A DNA stretch of 64,000 nucleotides, from assembly GCA_002428965.1 (NCBI GenBank), contig DIYI01000015.1, positions 92,766 through 156,765 of the forward strand. The letters run 5' to 3'. Under the pieces are notes generated by a model, which saw only the letters and a program-made list of their open reading frames with translations, did not search any database and was not told where the DNA came from. Position numbers and translations under genes: made by a program. How positions within the stretch are numbered: position 1 is the first letter of the stretch; each line of letters starts with the position of its first letter. Below, piece by piece: positions 26,649 to 35,737 of this stretch. This stretch comes from Jejuia sp. UBA6058 (GTDB lineage Bacteria > Bacteroidota > Bacteroidia > Flavobacteriales > Flavobacteriaceae).

Positions 26649-28892
26649 TTAGTCCTCTTTTTTATCTCCTCTAGGTTTTCTGTCGTCTCGACGATTATCT
26701 CTGTTGCGATTGTCGCGCCCACGATTATCTCTGTTTCCACCTTTGTTGTCTCTTGGAGGTCTGGGTTGCCAACCTTCTGGCTTTGGTAAAATAGCTTTTC
26801 TTGATACTTTTTCACGTTTCGTTTTTGGGTCAAAACCAAAATACTTTACATCAATAGTATCACCAACATTTACAACGTCAGTTACGCTATTTGTGCGTTC
26901 CCAAGCTAATTCAGAAATATGAATTAGTGTATCATTACCAGGGGCATCAACATACTCAACAACAGCGCCAAAATCTAATATTTTAGTCACCTTCATTTCA
27001 TATACGCTACCCACTTCTGGTTTAAACATTATAGCATCAATAGTTGACATAACTTTATCAATACCCGCTTGGTCTGTACCTAAAATTTCAACAATACCTT
27101 CTTCAGTTATTGGGTCTTCATTGATAACAATCGTAGTGTTGGTTTCCTTCTGTAATTCTTGAATCACTTTTCCTCCAGAACCAATAACAGAACCAATATA
27201 TTCTCCAGGAATAACACGTGTAACCATTTTTGGAGCATGTGCCTTAACATCTGTATTCGGAGTTTCAATAGTATCTGTTAATTTACTTAAGATATGTAAA
27301 CGGCCATCACGTGCTTGCATTAGTGCCTTAACTAAAATTTCATAAGATAATCCTTTAATCTTAATGTCCATTTGAGTGGCAGTAATACCATCAGCAGTAC
27401 CTGTAACTTTAAAGTCCATATCACCTAAATGATCTTCATCTCCGAGGATATCAGAAAGTACGGCATACTTATCACCATCTGAAATTAATCCCATAGCAAT
27501 ACCAGAAACTGGTTTTTTAAGCTGAACACCAGCATCCATTAATGCCATGGTACCAGAACATACAGTAGCCATAGATGACGAACCGTTAGATTCTAATACC
27601 TCCGATACCACTCTTACGGTATATGGGCAATCTTCTGGAACCATACCTTTTAAGGCACGTTGTGCAAGATTACCATGTCCTACTTCTCTACGAGACGTTC
27701 CTCTAATTGGTCTTGCTTCACCTGTTGAGAAAGGAGGGAAGTTGTAATGCAAATAAAAACGCTCTTCACCTTCGTAAGATGGCATGTCAATTTGATTAGC
27801 CTCACGAGAGGTTCCCAATGTAACTGTTGCTAATGCTTGAGTTTCTCCACGTGTAAAAATAGCAGACCCATGCGTTGATGGTAAATAATCTACTTCACAC
27901 CAAATAGGTCTAATTTCTGTAGTTTGTCTTCCATCTAAACGTAAACCTTCATCTAAAGTTAAATTTCTAATGGCTTCTTTTTGTGCTTTTGCCACATATT
28001 TGTGAATCAGTTTTCCTAACTCATCTTGCTCTTCTTCAGAAAAAGATTCAAAAACTTCTTCTTTTATTTTACTAAAAGCCTCTCCTCTTTCATGTTTAGC
28101 AGAACCAGCTTTAGCAATGGCATAGGTTTTATCGTAAACCATATCCTTAATTTTAGCCGCTAAATCTTCATCTTCAACTTCAGGATCATATTCACGAATT
28201 TCTCTTTTACCAAAAGCTTCAGCTAATTTCAACTGTGCTTCACACTGAATTTTAATAGCCTCATGTGCAGCCTTAATTGCTTCAACCATTTCTTCTTCAG
28301 AAATCTCTTCCATTTCACCTTCAACCATCATAACAGAATCTGCAGAAGCACCAATCATCATATCAATGTCAGATTCAGCTAATTGTTCATACGAAGGGTT
28401 GATGATAAACTCGCCATTAATACGACCAACACGCACCTCAGAAATAGCTGTTTCAAAAGGAATATCAGATAATTGAATAGCTGCAGACGCTGCTAAGCCA
28501 GCCATAGCGTCTGGCATTACTTCAGGGTCGTGAGACATTAATTGAATCATCACCTGCGTTTCAGCATGGTAATCTTTTGGGAATAATGGACGAAGACATC
28601 TATCTACCAAACGCATGGTTAATACTTCTCCATCACTAGGTCTTGCTTCTCTTTTAAAGAATCCGCCAGGGTATCTTCCTGCAGCAGCAAATTTTTCACG
28701 GTAATCAACCGTTAAAGGCAAAAAGTCTACATCAGCTTGATGATAATTGGAAACAACTGTACATAAAAGCATACATTTTCCAGACTGTACAACAACAGAA
28801 CCATGTGCCTGTTTTGCTAATTTTCCGGTTTCGATAGAAATTTCTCTACCATCACCAAGGTCTATAACCTCTTTAAATGTTTGTGGAATCAT
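26649..28892 (-). CDS. pnp: polyribonucleotide nucleotidyltransferase (PNPase)
   Basis: A 747-residue PNPase, the phosphorolytic 3'-to-5' exoribonuclease of mRNA turnover. It has two RNase PH-like core domains (about 1-230 and 310-550, with the conserved 'RDGRLHIL' segment), then a KH domain (about 555-615, 'VIGSGGKVIQELQ') and an S1 domain (about 625-695). The last 45 residues form an Arg/Gly/Asp/Asn-rich tail. Such tails in Bacteroidota are disordered and may bind RNA. It lies downstream of rpsO, the classical rpsO-pnp order, with a 294-base gap that carries a repeat element. Confidence 0.97.
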   Translation of the reverse strand: MIPQTFKEVIDLGDGREISIETGKLAKQAHGSVVVQSGKCMLLCTVVSNYHQADVDFLPLTVDYREKFAAAGRYPGGFFKREARPSDGEVLTMRLVDRCLRPLFPKDYHAETQVMIQLMSHDPEVMPDAMAGLAASAAIQLSDIPFETAISEVRVGRINGEFIINPSYEQLAESDIDMMIGASADSVMMVEGEMEEISEEEMVEAIKAAHEAIKIQCEAQLKLAEAFGKREIREYDPEVEDEDLAAKIKDMVYDKTYAIAKAGSAKHERGEAFSKIKEEVFESFSEEEQDELGKLIHKYVAKAQKEAIRNLTLDEGLRLDGRQTTEIRPIWCEVDYLPSTHGSAIFTRGETQALATVTLGTSREANQIDMPSYEGEERFYLHYNFPPFSTGEARPIRGTSRREVGHGNLAQRALKGMVPEDCPYTVRVVSEVLESNGSSSMATVCSGTMALMDAGVQLKKPVSGIAMGLISDGDKYAVLSDILGDEDHLGDMDFKVTGTADGITATQMDIKIKGLSYEILVKALMQARDGRLHILSKLTDTIETPNTDVKAHAPKMVTRVIPGEYIGSVIGSGGKVIQELQKETNTTIVINEDPITEEGIVEILGTDQAGIDKVMSTIDAIMFKPEVGSVYEMKVTKILDFGAVVEYVDAPGNDTLIHISELAWERTNSVTDVVNVGDTIDVKYFGFDPKTKREKVSRKAILPKPEGWQPRPPRDNKGGNRDNRGRDNRNRDNRRDDRKPRGDKKED

Positions 28893-29067
28893 AAAATTTT
28901 TCTTGTAATTCGAGCAAATCTATGCTCAAATCATGTTAAACAATGGTCGTTGTGTTGTGTGTAGTTATTGTGTGCAGACCAGAAAGGTCTCAGACCAATG
29001 AAAAACTATAATTAGCTTCTTCTAAATATTGCGATCTTTAAACTCTTTCGCTAGAGTTATTTATTTT

Positions 29068-29142
29068 GTGTGTTACCACAAGGGTCGTGATTTACGTTAT
29101 ATCTTTTTTTGCAAAAAAGGATGCCGCTGCAATCCCTAGCGC
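29068..29142 (+). repeat. intergenic repeat element, copy 1 (between pnp and rpsO)
   Basis: The 3' core includes GGATGCCGCTGCAATCC (29119-29135) preceded by TATATCTTTTTTTGC and A6, and followed by CTAGCGC. The 5' half (29068-29100) is a degenerate version of the longer copies. The same core occurs in intergenic DNA near 50.4 and 63.6 kb, always in this orientation. The GGAT...ATCC ends can pair, giving a small hairpin. Confidence 0.8.
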
Positions 29143-29151
29143 AAAAGAAAA

Positions 29152-29178
29152 AGAGGCTCGCTAATGCAAACCTCCTCT
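29152..29178 (-). terminator. terminator of rpsO
   Basis: Arms AGAGG and CCTCT, with an inner GTTTGC/GCGAGC pairing through G-U pairs, form a hairpin just past the rpsO stop. On the minus strand it is followed by TTTTTCTTTTG. Confidence 0.65.
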
Positions 29179-29186
29179 AATCTTGT

Positions 29187-29456
29187 TTATTTTCTTAATC
29201 CTAATTCTTTAACTATCGCACGATATCTTAAGATGTCTTTCTTAGTTAAATAATCAAGTAAAGCGCGACGCTTACCTACTAATTTTACTAACGAACGCTC
29301 AGTGTTATAATCTTTACGATTCTTTTTTAAGTGCTCAGTTAAGTGATTAATTCTGTGCGTAAACAACGCAATTTGAGCTTCTGCAGTACCAGTATCGTTC
29401 TTTCCTTTACCGTGTTTTGCAAAAATCTCTTCTTTAATTTCTTTTGTTAAATACAT
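29187..29456 (-). CDS. rpsO: 30S ribosomal protein S15
   Basis: This 89-residue protein has the S15 signatures 'TGTAEAQIALFTHRINHLTEHLK' (split helices) and 'YNTERSLVKLVGKRRALLDYL'. S15 binds 16S rRNA helices 20-22 early in 30S assembly and in many bacteria also represses its own translation. Length is normal. It is followed by pnp at the usual place, although a terminator-like hairpin and a repeat lie between. A CAAATATA at 29512-29519 (TATATTTG on the minus strand) is an exact -7 element about 56 bases upstream. Confidence 0.98.
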   Translation of the reverse strand: MYLTKEIKEEIFAKHGKGKNDTGTAEAQIALFTHRINHLTEHLKKNRKDYNTERSLVKLVGKRRALLDYLTKKDILRYRAIVKELGLRK

Positions 29457-29511
29457 GCTAATATTATTGTAAATGATTGTTATGTACTATGAAAGTCTTT
29501 CTTTCAGGCGG

Positions 29512-29519
29512 CAAATATA
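29512..29519 (-). promoter_or_regulatory. -7 element of the rpsO promoter
   Basis: On the minus strand this reads TATATTTG, a perfect match to TAnnTTTG, about 56 bases before the rpsO start codon. No -33 TTTG was found at the right distance. Confidence 0.6.
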
Positions 29520-29637
29520 GTATCTTTTTTGTATTTACGTAATTTTTTGTGTAACTTTTCGTTGATTTTTAAAGTGTTATCCTTCCTAAGCAACTAAACT
29601 GCACTATGAAATTTTACGAATTACATCAACTATTCAA

Positions 29638-30783
29638 ATGAAATCTCTGTTCCCTCCAGAAAGTTTTCCCGATTCCTACGATTCCCTAGAGAAAATATTT
29701 AATAACACCTATAATGGTATCGCCATATTAACCCTTGATGGTAATTGGATAAAAGTTAATAAGAGCCTCTGCGATATGTTAGGGTATTCTAACAATGAGC
29801 TCTATAACATGACCATTGAAAATATCATTTTCCGTGACGACTTAGGGGTTCATGCTATTAAGTACGAAAGGCTAATGCAAGGAAAGATAGATAGGTATCG
29901 CGTCATGCAACGTTATTTTCATAAGGATGGTTCTATCATTTGGTTTTTAATATCTGTGTCTTTGATAAGTGCTGTGGATGGAAGACCAACACAAATGATA
30001 TGGCAATTTGCGGACATTACCAGCAGAAAGCTAAACCAAGATAAACTGAAATTAATGCTTCGCGTGGTTAGAGAGCAAAACGACAGGTTATCCTCTTTCG
30101 CTAGCATTGTAACACATAATTTAAGGTCGCATTCTGGAAATCTTGGGACCATTAAAGAGTTTTTAGAAGAAGAGTTTGAGTGGTTACAACAAAATGAAAA
30201 TTTTCAACTTTTAACTACGGCTATTGATAATTTGGAAGAAACAGTTTCTCATTTAACCGAGGTGGCTAAAATAAAACTAGTGGATTCTAGCGAACTAGAA
30301 AGTCTTAATCTCTACGATTATGTGGAAAAGGCCATTTATAATATTGCTGCAATTGCAAGAAATACAAATACAACTATTGAAAATGATGTGGATGAGGAAC
30401 TGTATGTAAAGGGTATTCCCGCTTATTTGGATAGCATCATATTAAATTTTCTTACTAATGCTGTAAAATATAGATCTGAAGATCGCAAACCAAAAATTCA
30501 ACTGGTCAGTACAACTCAAGATAACTACGTAATTCTTAGGGTTTCAGATAATGGTTTGGGAATTGATCTTGAGAAATTTGGTGATAAGTTGTTTCAACTT
30601 TATAAAACCTTTCACACCAATAAAGATTCTATTGGTTTAGGACTTTTTATTACGAAAAACCAAATTGAGTCTATAGGAGGTAAGGTTGAAGTTGCAAGCG
30701 AAGTTAATGTTGGAACTCAATTCTCCATTTATTTTAAGAGGGCTATGATAGAAAGCCCTTCGGAAATTCCAGTTGAGGCCTAA
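29638..30783 (+). CDS. PAS-domain sensor histidine kinase
   Basis: A 381-residue cytoplasmic kinase with no membrane segment. A PAS domain (about 15-130) precedes a DHp domain with the phospho-acceptor His160 in THNLRSH, then a HATPase domain with N box 'LNFLTNAVKY', G1 'DNGLGID' and G2 'GLGLFI'. The HNLRSx box is common in Bacteroidota PAS kinases. Its response regulator is not in the window. An 11-residue frame starting at 29606 overlaps its start codon (ATGA) and could be a leader peptide. Confidence 0.88.
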   Translation: MKSLFPPESFPDSYDSLEKIFNNTYNGIAILTLDGNWIKVNKSLCDMLGYSNNELYNMTIENIIFRDDLGVHAIKYERLMQGKIDRYRVMQRYFHKDGSIIWFLISVSLISAVDGRPTQMIWQFADITSRKLNQDKLKLMLRVVREQNDRLSSFASIVTHNLRSHSGNLGTIKEFLEEEFEWLQQNENFQLLTTAIDNLEETVSHLTEVAKIKLVDSSELESLNLYDYVEKAIYNIAAIARNTNTTIENDVDEELYVKGIPAYLDSIILNFLTNAVKYRSEDRKPKIQLVSTTQDNYVILRVSDNGLGIDLEKFGDKLFQLYKTFHTNKDSIGLGLFITKNQIESIGGKVEVASEVNVGTQFSIYFKRAMIESPSEIPVEA

Positions 30784-30795
30784 ATTTGCTTAAAA

Positions 30796-31653
30796 TTAAG
30801 CTCTTAAAGGCTGATTAAGAATCAAATCGATGTATTGATTCACTTTGTTCTTCAAATCTTTTCTGAGGGTTATAAAATCTAAAAAGCCATGTTCCAATAA
30901 AAATTCAGAAGTTTGAAAACCTTCAGGAAGCTCTTTACCTGTTGTATCCCTCACGATTCTTGGTCCAGCAAAACCAATTAAAGCTCCAGGTTCGCTTATA
31001 TTTATATCTCCCAACATGGCAAATGAAGCTGTAGTTCCACCTGTTGTTGGATCTGTACATAAAGAGATATAGGGTATTTTAGCTTCTGCAAGTTGTGCTA
31101 TTTTAGCCGAGGTTTTTGCTAATTGCATTAAAGATAATGCAGCTTCCATCATTCGGGCGCCTCCAGATTTAGAAATTACCATTAAAGGAACATTATGCTT
31201 TAAAGAATAATCTGCCGCCCGAGCAATTTTTTCTCCAACAACGCTTCCCATAGAGCCGCCAATAAATGCAAAATCCATACATGCAACAACCAAATCTTTA
31301 CCCTTAGATTTTCCTACTGCAGTTCTCACAGCATCTTTAAGTTTAGTTTTTTCCTGAGCAGCTTTTAAACGCTCTGGATATTTTTTAGTATCCACAAACT
31401 TTAAAGGATCTTTAGATTCTAATTTGGCATCTAATTCTTGAAATTCATTGTTGTCAAAAAGAATTTCAAAATATTCTTTACTGCCAATTCTTACATGGTA
31501 TCCATCTTCTGGACTTACATAAAAATTTTGCTCAAGTTCTCTAGTATCAACAATCTTTCCTGTTGGAGATTTATACCACAGGCCTTTTGGAGTGTCTTTT
31601 TTCTGTTCAGTAGCAGTTTGTATCCCTTTATCTTTTCTTTTAAACCAAGACAT
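30796..31653 (-). CDS. accD: acetyl-CoA carboxylase carboxyltransferase subunit beta
   Basis: This 285-residue subunit transfers the carboxyl group from biotin to acetyl-CoA with AccA in fatty acid synthesis. The carboxyltransferase body is intact: 'MDFAFIGGSMGSVVGEKIARA', 'ISKSGGARMMEA' and 'PTTGGTTASFAMLGD'. The N-terminal zinc ribbon region, normally with four Cys (W.KC..C...VCP.C in E. coli), is present as sequence but all four Cys are missing: LWYKSPTGK and FYVSPEDGYHVRI. I recall the same change in other flavobacterial AccD proteins, so it is probably a lineage trait, not damage. Its promoter is likely at 31753. Confidence 0.96.
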   Translation of the reverse strand: MSWFKRKDKGIQTATEQKKDTPKGLWYKSPTGKIVDTRELEQNFYVSPEDGYHVRIGSKEYFEILFDNNEFQELDAKLESKDPLKFVDTKKYPERLKAAQEKTKLKDAVRTAVGKSKGKDLVVACMDFAFIGGSMGSVVGEKIARAADYSLKHNVPLMVISKSGGARMMEAALSLMQLAKTSAKIAQLAEAKIPYISLCTDPTTGGTTASFAMLGDINISEPGALIGFAGPRIVRDTTGKELPEGFQTSEFLLEHGFLDFITLRKDLKNKVNQYIDLILNQPLRA

Positions 31654-31752
31654 ATAAATTCAGATTTTGTAAGGACGATTAAAAGTTTTAAATACAATTT
31701 AGAATCGTCTGAAATTTTAAGGTTTGTAAAATTTAAAAAATAAACCAGTGTA

Positions 31753-31760
31753 CAAAATTA
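31753..31760 (-). promoter_or_regulatory. -7 element of the accD promoter
   Basis: On the minus strand CAAAATTA reads TAATTTTG, matching TAnnTTTG, about 100 bases upstream of the accD start and downstream of the fbaA terminator. This separates the two genes into two transcripts. Confidence 0.55.
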
Positions 31761-31846
31761 AGCCTTTTTTTAGTTTTGATATGAAAAGCTTAAAATTTTA
31801 TTAGCACTTGAAGTGTAATGTGTTGTTTTCTAATATTATAAATAAA

Positions 31847-31874
31847 AAAAGGTTTTGCGTAAGCAAAACCTTTT
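31847..31874 (-). terminator. terminator of fbaA
   Basis: A 12-bp perfect stem AAAAGGTTTTGC / GCAAAACCTTTT with loop GTAA lies 24 bases past the fbaA stop. On the minus strand the stem ends in a T run. It is the end of the fbaA transcript. Confidence 0.92.
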
Positions 31875-31897
31875 AAGTATTGAAACTATTAAATTGT

Positions 31898-32965
31898 CTA
31901 TAATGTATTAACATTGTTTAAGTCCTCAAAAGCTTTTTTAAGTCTCTCAACAAAAGCTTTTTCGCCTTCACGTAACCAAACACGTGGATCGTAGAATTTT
32001 TTGTTAGGTGCATCATCACCATCAGGGTTTCCAATCTGAGTCTTTAAATAGTCTGCTTTACTACCCATATAATCTCTAATACCACTCATAAAGGCATATT
32101 GCAAATCGGTGTCTATATTCATCTTTATAACACCATAGCTAATACCTTCGCGAATTTCTTCAACTGTAGACCCAGAACCTCCGTGAAAAACAAAATCAAT
32201 ATGGTTATGTTCTACACCATATTTTTCTGAAATATATTCTTGCGAGTTTTTCAAAATTTTTGGTGTTAGTTTAACGTTCCCAGGTCTGTATACTCCATGA
32301 ACATTACCAAAAGCAGCAGCAATAGTAAATCTATGACTTACTTTACTTAATTCTTCATAAGCATAAGCAACTTCCTCTGGTTGAGTATACAATTTGGAAG
32401 CATCCACGTCAGTATTGTCAACACCGTCTTCTTCTCCACCAGTAACACCTAATTCAATTTCCAAGGTCATGTCCATTTTAGACATTCTTTCTAAATACTG
32501 TTTGCATATTTCAATATTTTCTTCAATTGGCTCTTCCGAGAGGTCGATCATATGAGAACTGAATAACGACTTTCCAGTTTCGGCATAATGTTTTTCACTG
32601 GCATCAAGCATTCCATCAACCCAAGGCAATAATTTTTTAGCACAGTGATCTGTATGTAAAATTACAGTAACGCCATAAGCTTCGGCTAATGTGTGTACGT
32701 GTTTAGCACCTGCAACAGCACCCGCGATGGCTGCTTTCTGTTCGTCATTACTTAATCCCTTTCCTGCATTAAATTGAGCACCTCCGTTGGAAAATTGAAT
32801 AATTACAGGAGAATTTAAATCTCTAGCAGTTTCCATTACGCCGTTAATGGTATCAGAACCAATTACATTAACTGCTGGTAGTGCATAACCATTTGCTTTC
32901 GCATGATTAAATATTGCTTGAACTTCATCTCCGGTAGCAACACCTGGTTTTATATTATGTGCCAT
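31898..32965 (-). CDS. fbaA: fructose-bisphosphate aldolase, class II
   Basis: A 355-residue class II (zinc-dependent) aldolase of glycolysis and gluconeogenesis. Zinc ligands and signatures are visible: 'VILHTDHCAKK' (HTDH), 'GVTGGEEDGVDN', 'GNVHGVY', and 'VFHGGSGSTVEEI' ending in the phosphate-binding 'NIDTDLQY'. The gene begins at ATG 32965 and is preceded by a good promoter. Its terminator isolates it from accD. Confidence 0.97.
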   Translation of the reverse strand: MAHNIKPGVATGDEVQAIFNHAKANGYALPAVNVIGSDTINGVMETARDLNSPVIIQFSNGGAQFNAGKGLSNDEQKAAIAGAVAGAKHVHTLAEAYGVTVILHTDHCAKKLLPWVDGMLDASEKHYAETGKSLFSSHMIDLSEEPIEENIEICKQYLERMSKMDMTLEIELGVTGGEEDGVDNTDVDASKLYTQPEEVAYAYEELSKVSHRFTIAAAFGNVHGVYRPGNVKLTPKILKNSQEYISEKYGVEHNHIDFVFHGGSGSTVEEIREGISYGVIKMNIDTDLQYAFMSGIRDYMGSKADYLKTQIGNPDGDDAPNKKFYDPRVWLREGEKAFVERLKKAFEDLNNVNTL

Positions 32966-32993
32966 TCTATTTGTTAGTTTTAAATTTAATGAT

Positions 32994-33026
32994 CAAAAAT
33001 AATCAATTTTGTAATTTATATGTCAA
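32994..33026 (-). promoter_or_regulatory. promoter of fbaA
   Basis: On the minus strand, TATTTTTG at 32994-33001 matches TAnnTTTG and lies about 29 bases before the start codon. A TTG at 33024-33026 is 22 bases further upstream, consistent with a Bacteroidota -33 element. Confidence 0.65.
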
Positions 33027-33073
33027 GTATTTGCGCTGAAATTGGAAATAAAGGGCTAAAACGTTATAGTTTT

Positions 33074-35596
33074 TTAGAAAGGATAGTTAATACCAATATT
33101 GTAAACAGCATTTTTGAAATTATAATCGTTGAACCATCGATTTTGATCTCTATAGGATGGATCGTAGGTTTTAAAACCTATATCAAATCTAAATAGGAAG
33201 AAACTAAAGTCATAACGTAATCCAAAGCCAGAGCCTATTGCGATATCCTCCAAAGAATTTAAACCGGAAAATGTAGCGTTGTTGTCCTCTACATCGTCCA
33301 ATACGTTCCAGATGTTTCCTGCGTCCACAAAAAGGGCACCATTTAAATCTCCAAATAAATTAAAACGTTGTTCGGCACTTAATGCAATTTTTAGGTTGGC
33401 TTCATTAAACTCATCGGTACTTTCAGAACTTCCAGGGCCTAAAGCATATGCGGTCCATGCTCTATTGTCATTAGGTCCACCACCAAAGAAACTTTTTGCA
33501 AATGGTATGTTATCGGAGTTGCCATAAGGAACGGCAATTCCAAAGAAACTTCGTATGGCAAAAATATTTTTCTTTCCTAAATCCCAGCGTTTTACATAAT
33601 CAAATTCGGTTTTAAGATATTGCGAAAAGGCTACGCCTAAAAGTTGATATCTTCCTTCACTATCTTTTTGCAGACCTAGTAATCGAGAGGTATTCGCTAG
33701 AAGCGACCCAGCAGACTCTATTTTAAATCTGAAAATTGAGAAATCCTCATCCAATAAATTAAGACGGTTATCCTTAATAAGGCTAAAACTTGTTGATAGA
33801 ATAAGGTTGTCTTCAGTCAATCTGTCCTTACGTTCATCTATGGCAGAAACCCTTCTAAAATCTTCATCAACAGAAGTCAATAGTGTATTGTTGTTCAAGA
33901 CATCTGCTATAAACTGGTCTGGTTCTCCTTCATTGCGATCAAGATCTTCACCACTGTTGTAATTTATAGATTTTGAAATATCATTTAATCTTCTATACGA
34001 GGCCGTATAGATATCGAAATAATTATTAGTATTTAGGTTTCTTACATATTGCGCATTGAATAAATCTAATTGATTTGTTACCTTAGTATTTGGCCTCCAA
34101 TTGAAACTAAAAATTCCGTTTAAAGCTTGCTTGTCTAATCCAATATTGGTTTGCCCAGACCCCGATAATGTAATTCTAGTTGACGGAGACATATATTTTG
34201 GAATTATCTTATCAGTATTAAAGGGAGTGAAGAGTCTTGGAATATTTAACCTCAAGTCCAAGGCTAGTTCATTAATATCAAAAAACGGGTCAGTATCTTG
34301 TCTATTGGCTTCAACAGATGACCCAATTGCAGCCGTACCCGAAATTTCAAAAGTTTCGGCGCCTCCAAATATGTTACGTATTAGCAAACCAGTATTAAGT
34401 GAAAAACCAATGCGTTGAATATTGTTAGTAGAAGATTCTGTTCCAAAATTAAAACCGAATTTTTTTAAGGGTGTTAGGTAAATATTGGCTGTAAGTGTTG
34501 TATCGTTAACTTCAACATATTTAATATCAGGGTATTTAAACGTTCGTAGTTCGTTCAAATGTCTATAGGAGTACGTTCTATCAATATCTCTAAATAAAGA
34601 ATTTGGTTCTATAAAAATAGCATCTGTTAATGCCTTTGGTTTAAAGCGCATATCTCCATAACTATAAAGATTATAATTATTGAATTTAAGGCTATCCTTA
34701 TGAGGTTTGTTTGCGTTATTATAGGTGTAATCTGTATAGATATTTACATCCTTAATATTGAAAATTTTAAAGGATTTACGGTAAACGGAATCAGGAGTTC
34801 TAATTATTCTATTTTGAATATTGAAGTTTACGTTTACTTTTTTATTAGTGCCAATAGTATCTATTTCAAAAGCTATATAGTCTTGTTTAAAATGATATAG
34901 ACCATGATTGCGAAGTAAGCCAGAAAGTCGTTCTCTTTCAAGTTCAAAATTTAGAGTTTTGTATTGTTCTCCTGTTTTAACGAGTGCTCCTTTTTGAAAT
35001 CTTGGATAAAGTGTTTCAACAGCAGGAGAAGCAATATTCTGGGAAATAGAATCTATAATGAAAACAGGTCCTTTTTCAATATTGTAAGTAATAGCTGCGC
35101 GCTTATTCTCGTTTTTATTTATTACATAGTCGCCATCAACATTAAACCAACCGTTATTGATGTAGTAGTCTTTGATGCGTTTGACAGACTTCTTCGTTTT
35201 TAATTCATCAACAATAACTGGTGCCTCTCCAGTTCTTTTTAGCCATTGATTAAAATGAAGCTTAGATTCTTGAAGTTTGTAAAACTGTTTTTTGGATAAT
35301 AGTTTTTTAGCGTTTTGTTTAACTGAATCTTGAAGTTTTGCATTTAAAATAGAATCGATATTAGGTCTAGCCAAATTATAGACATGCAGTCTGGTATTTA
35401 AAATGGATTTATTCGGCTTTTGATGCAGTAGATTATTGACAGTTTCAGACTTGTCTTTTTTACCATCAACAATAACAGTATTTTTTGTTAAAAGATACTC
35501 TTCTTCTGTAACCCTTTTTACAGGATTGCAAGAAGTTACCCCCATAAAAACTATGAAAACTACTGTTATTTTAATAAAAAGTTGTTTCAAATACAC
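33074..35596 (-). CDS. tamL: lipidated TamA/BamA-family outer-membrane assembly protein (TamL-like)
   Basis: An 840-residue Omp85-superfamily protein. The N-terminus is a signal peptide with a lipobox (GVTSC, Cys23), unlike typical TamA. POTRA-like domains follow (about 30-340, for example the 'YYINNGWFNVDGDY' repeat), then a 16-strand barrel domain from about residue 380 to the C-terminus ending in a hydrophobic strand with Phe (GINYPF). The 'GGPNDNRAW' segment matches the conserved Omp85 barrel motif near VRGF. Lipidation of the N-terminus is a feature described for TamL in Bacteroidota. It should assist outer-membrane assembly, normally with TamB, which is not adjacent here. The name is assigned by architecture only. 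Confidence 0.82.
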   Translation of the reverse strand: MYLKQLFIKITVVFIVFMGVTSCNPVKRVTEEEYLLTKNTVIVDGKKDKSETVNNLLHQKPNKSILNTRLHVYNLARPNIDSILNAKLQDSVKQNAKKLLSKKQFYKLQESKLHFNQWLKRTGEAPVIVDELKTKKSVKRIKDYYINNGWFNVDGDYVINKNENKRAAITYNIEKGPVFIIDSISQNIASPAVETLYPRFQKGALVKTGEQYKTLNFELERERLSGLLRNHGLYHFKQDYIAFEIDTIGTNKKVNVNFNIQNRIIRTPDSVYRKSFKIFNIKDVNIYTDYTYNNANKPHKDSLKFNNYNLYSYGDMRFKPKALTDAIFIEPNSLFRDIDRTYSYRHLNELRTFKYPDIKYVEVNDTTLTANIYLTPLKKFGFNFGTESSTNNIQRIGFSLNTGLLIRNIFGGAETFEISGTAAIGSSVEANRQDTDPFFDINELALDLRLNIPRLFTPFNTDKIIPKYMSPSTRITLSGSGQTNIGLDKQALNGIFSFNWRPNTKVTNQLDLFNAQYVRNLNTNNYFDIYTASYRRLNDISKSINYNSGEDLDRNEGEPDQFIADVLNNNTLLTSVDEDFRRVSAIDERKDRLTEDNLILSTSFSLIKDNRLNLLDEDFSIFRFKIESAGSLLANTSRLLGLQKDSEGRYQLLGVAFSQYLKTEFDYVKRWDLGKKNIFAIRSFFGIAVPYGNSDNIPFAKSFFGGGPNDNRAWTAYALGPGSSESTDEFNEANLKIALSAEQRFNLFGDLNGALFVDAGNIWNVLDDVEDNNATFSGLNSLEDIAIGSGFGLRYDFSFFLFRFDIGFKTYDPSYRDQNRWFNDYNFKNAVYNIGINYPF

Positions 35597-35737
35597 CTGT
35601 GACTATTTGGGCAAAGTCCTTGTTAGAGCTGTTTAATTATTGTGTTCAAAAATACACTATTTCAAATTAACTTAAACGCGAGGGATCCTGCAAAAGAGTT
35701 ACGCATTTTCTTTATGTTTGCACCATTAGATGCAATT

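Noticed and set aside
29041..29058. 6-bp hairpin AACTCT/AGAGTT before repeat copy 1
   Set aside because: Too short and without a U run to be a terminator; probably chance.
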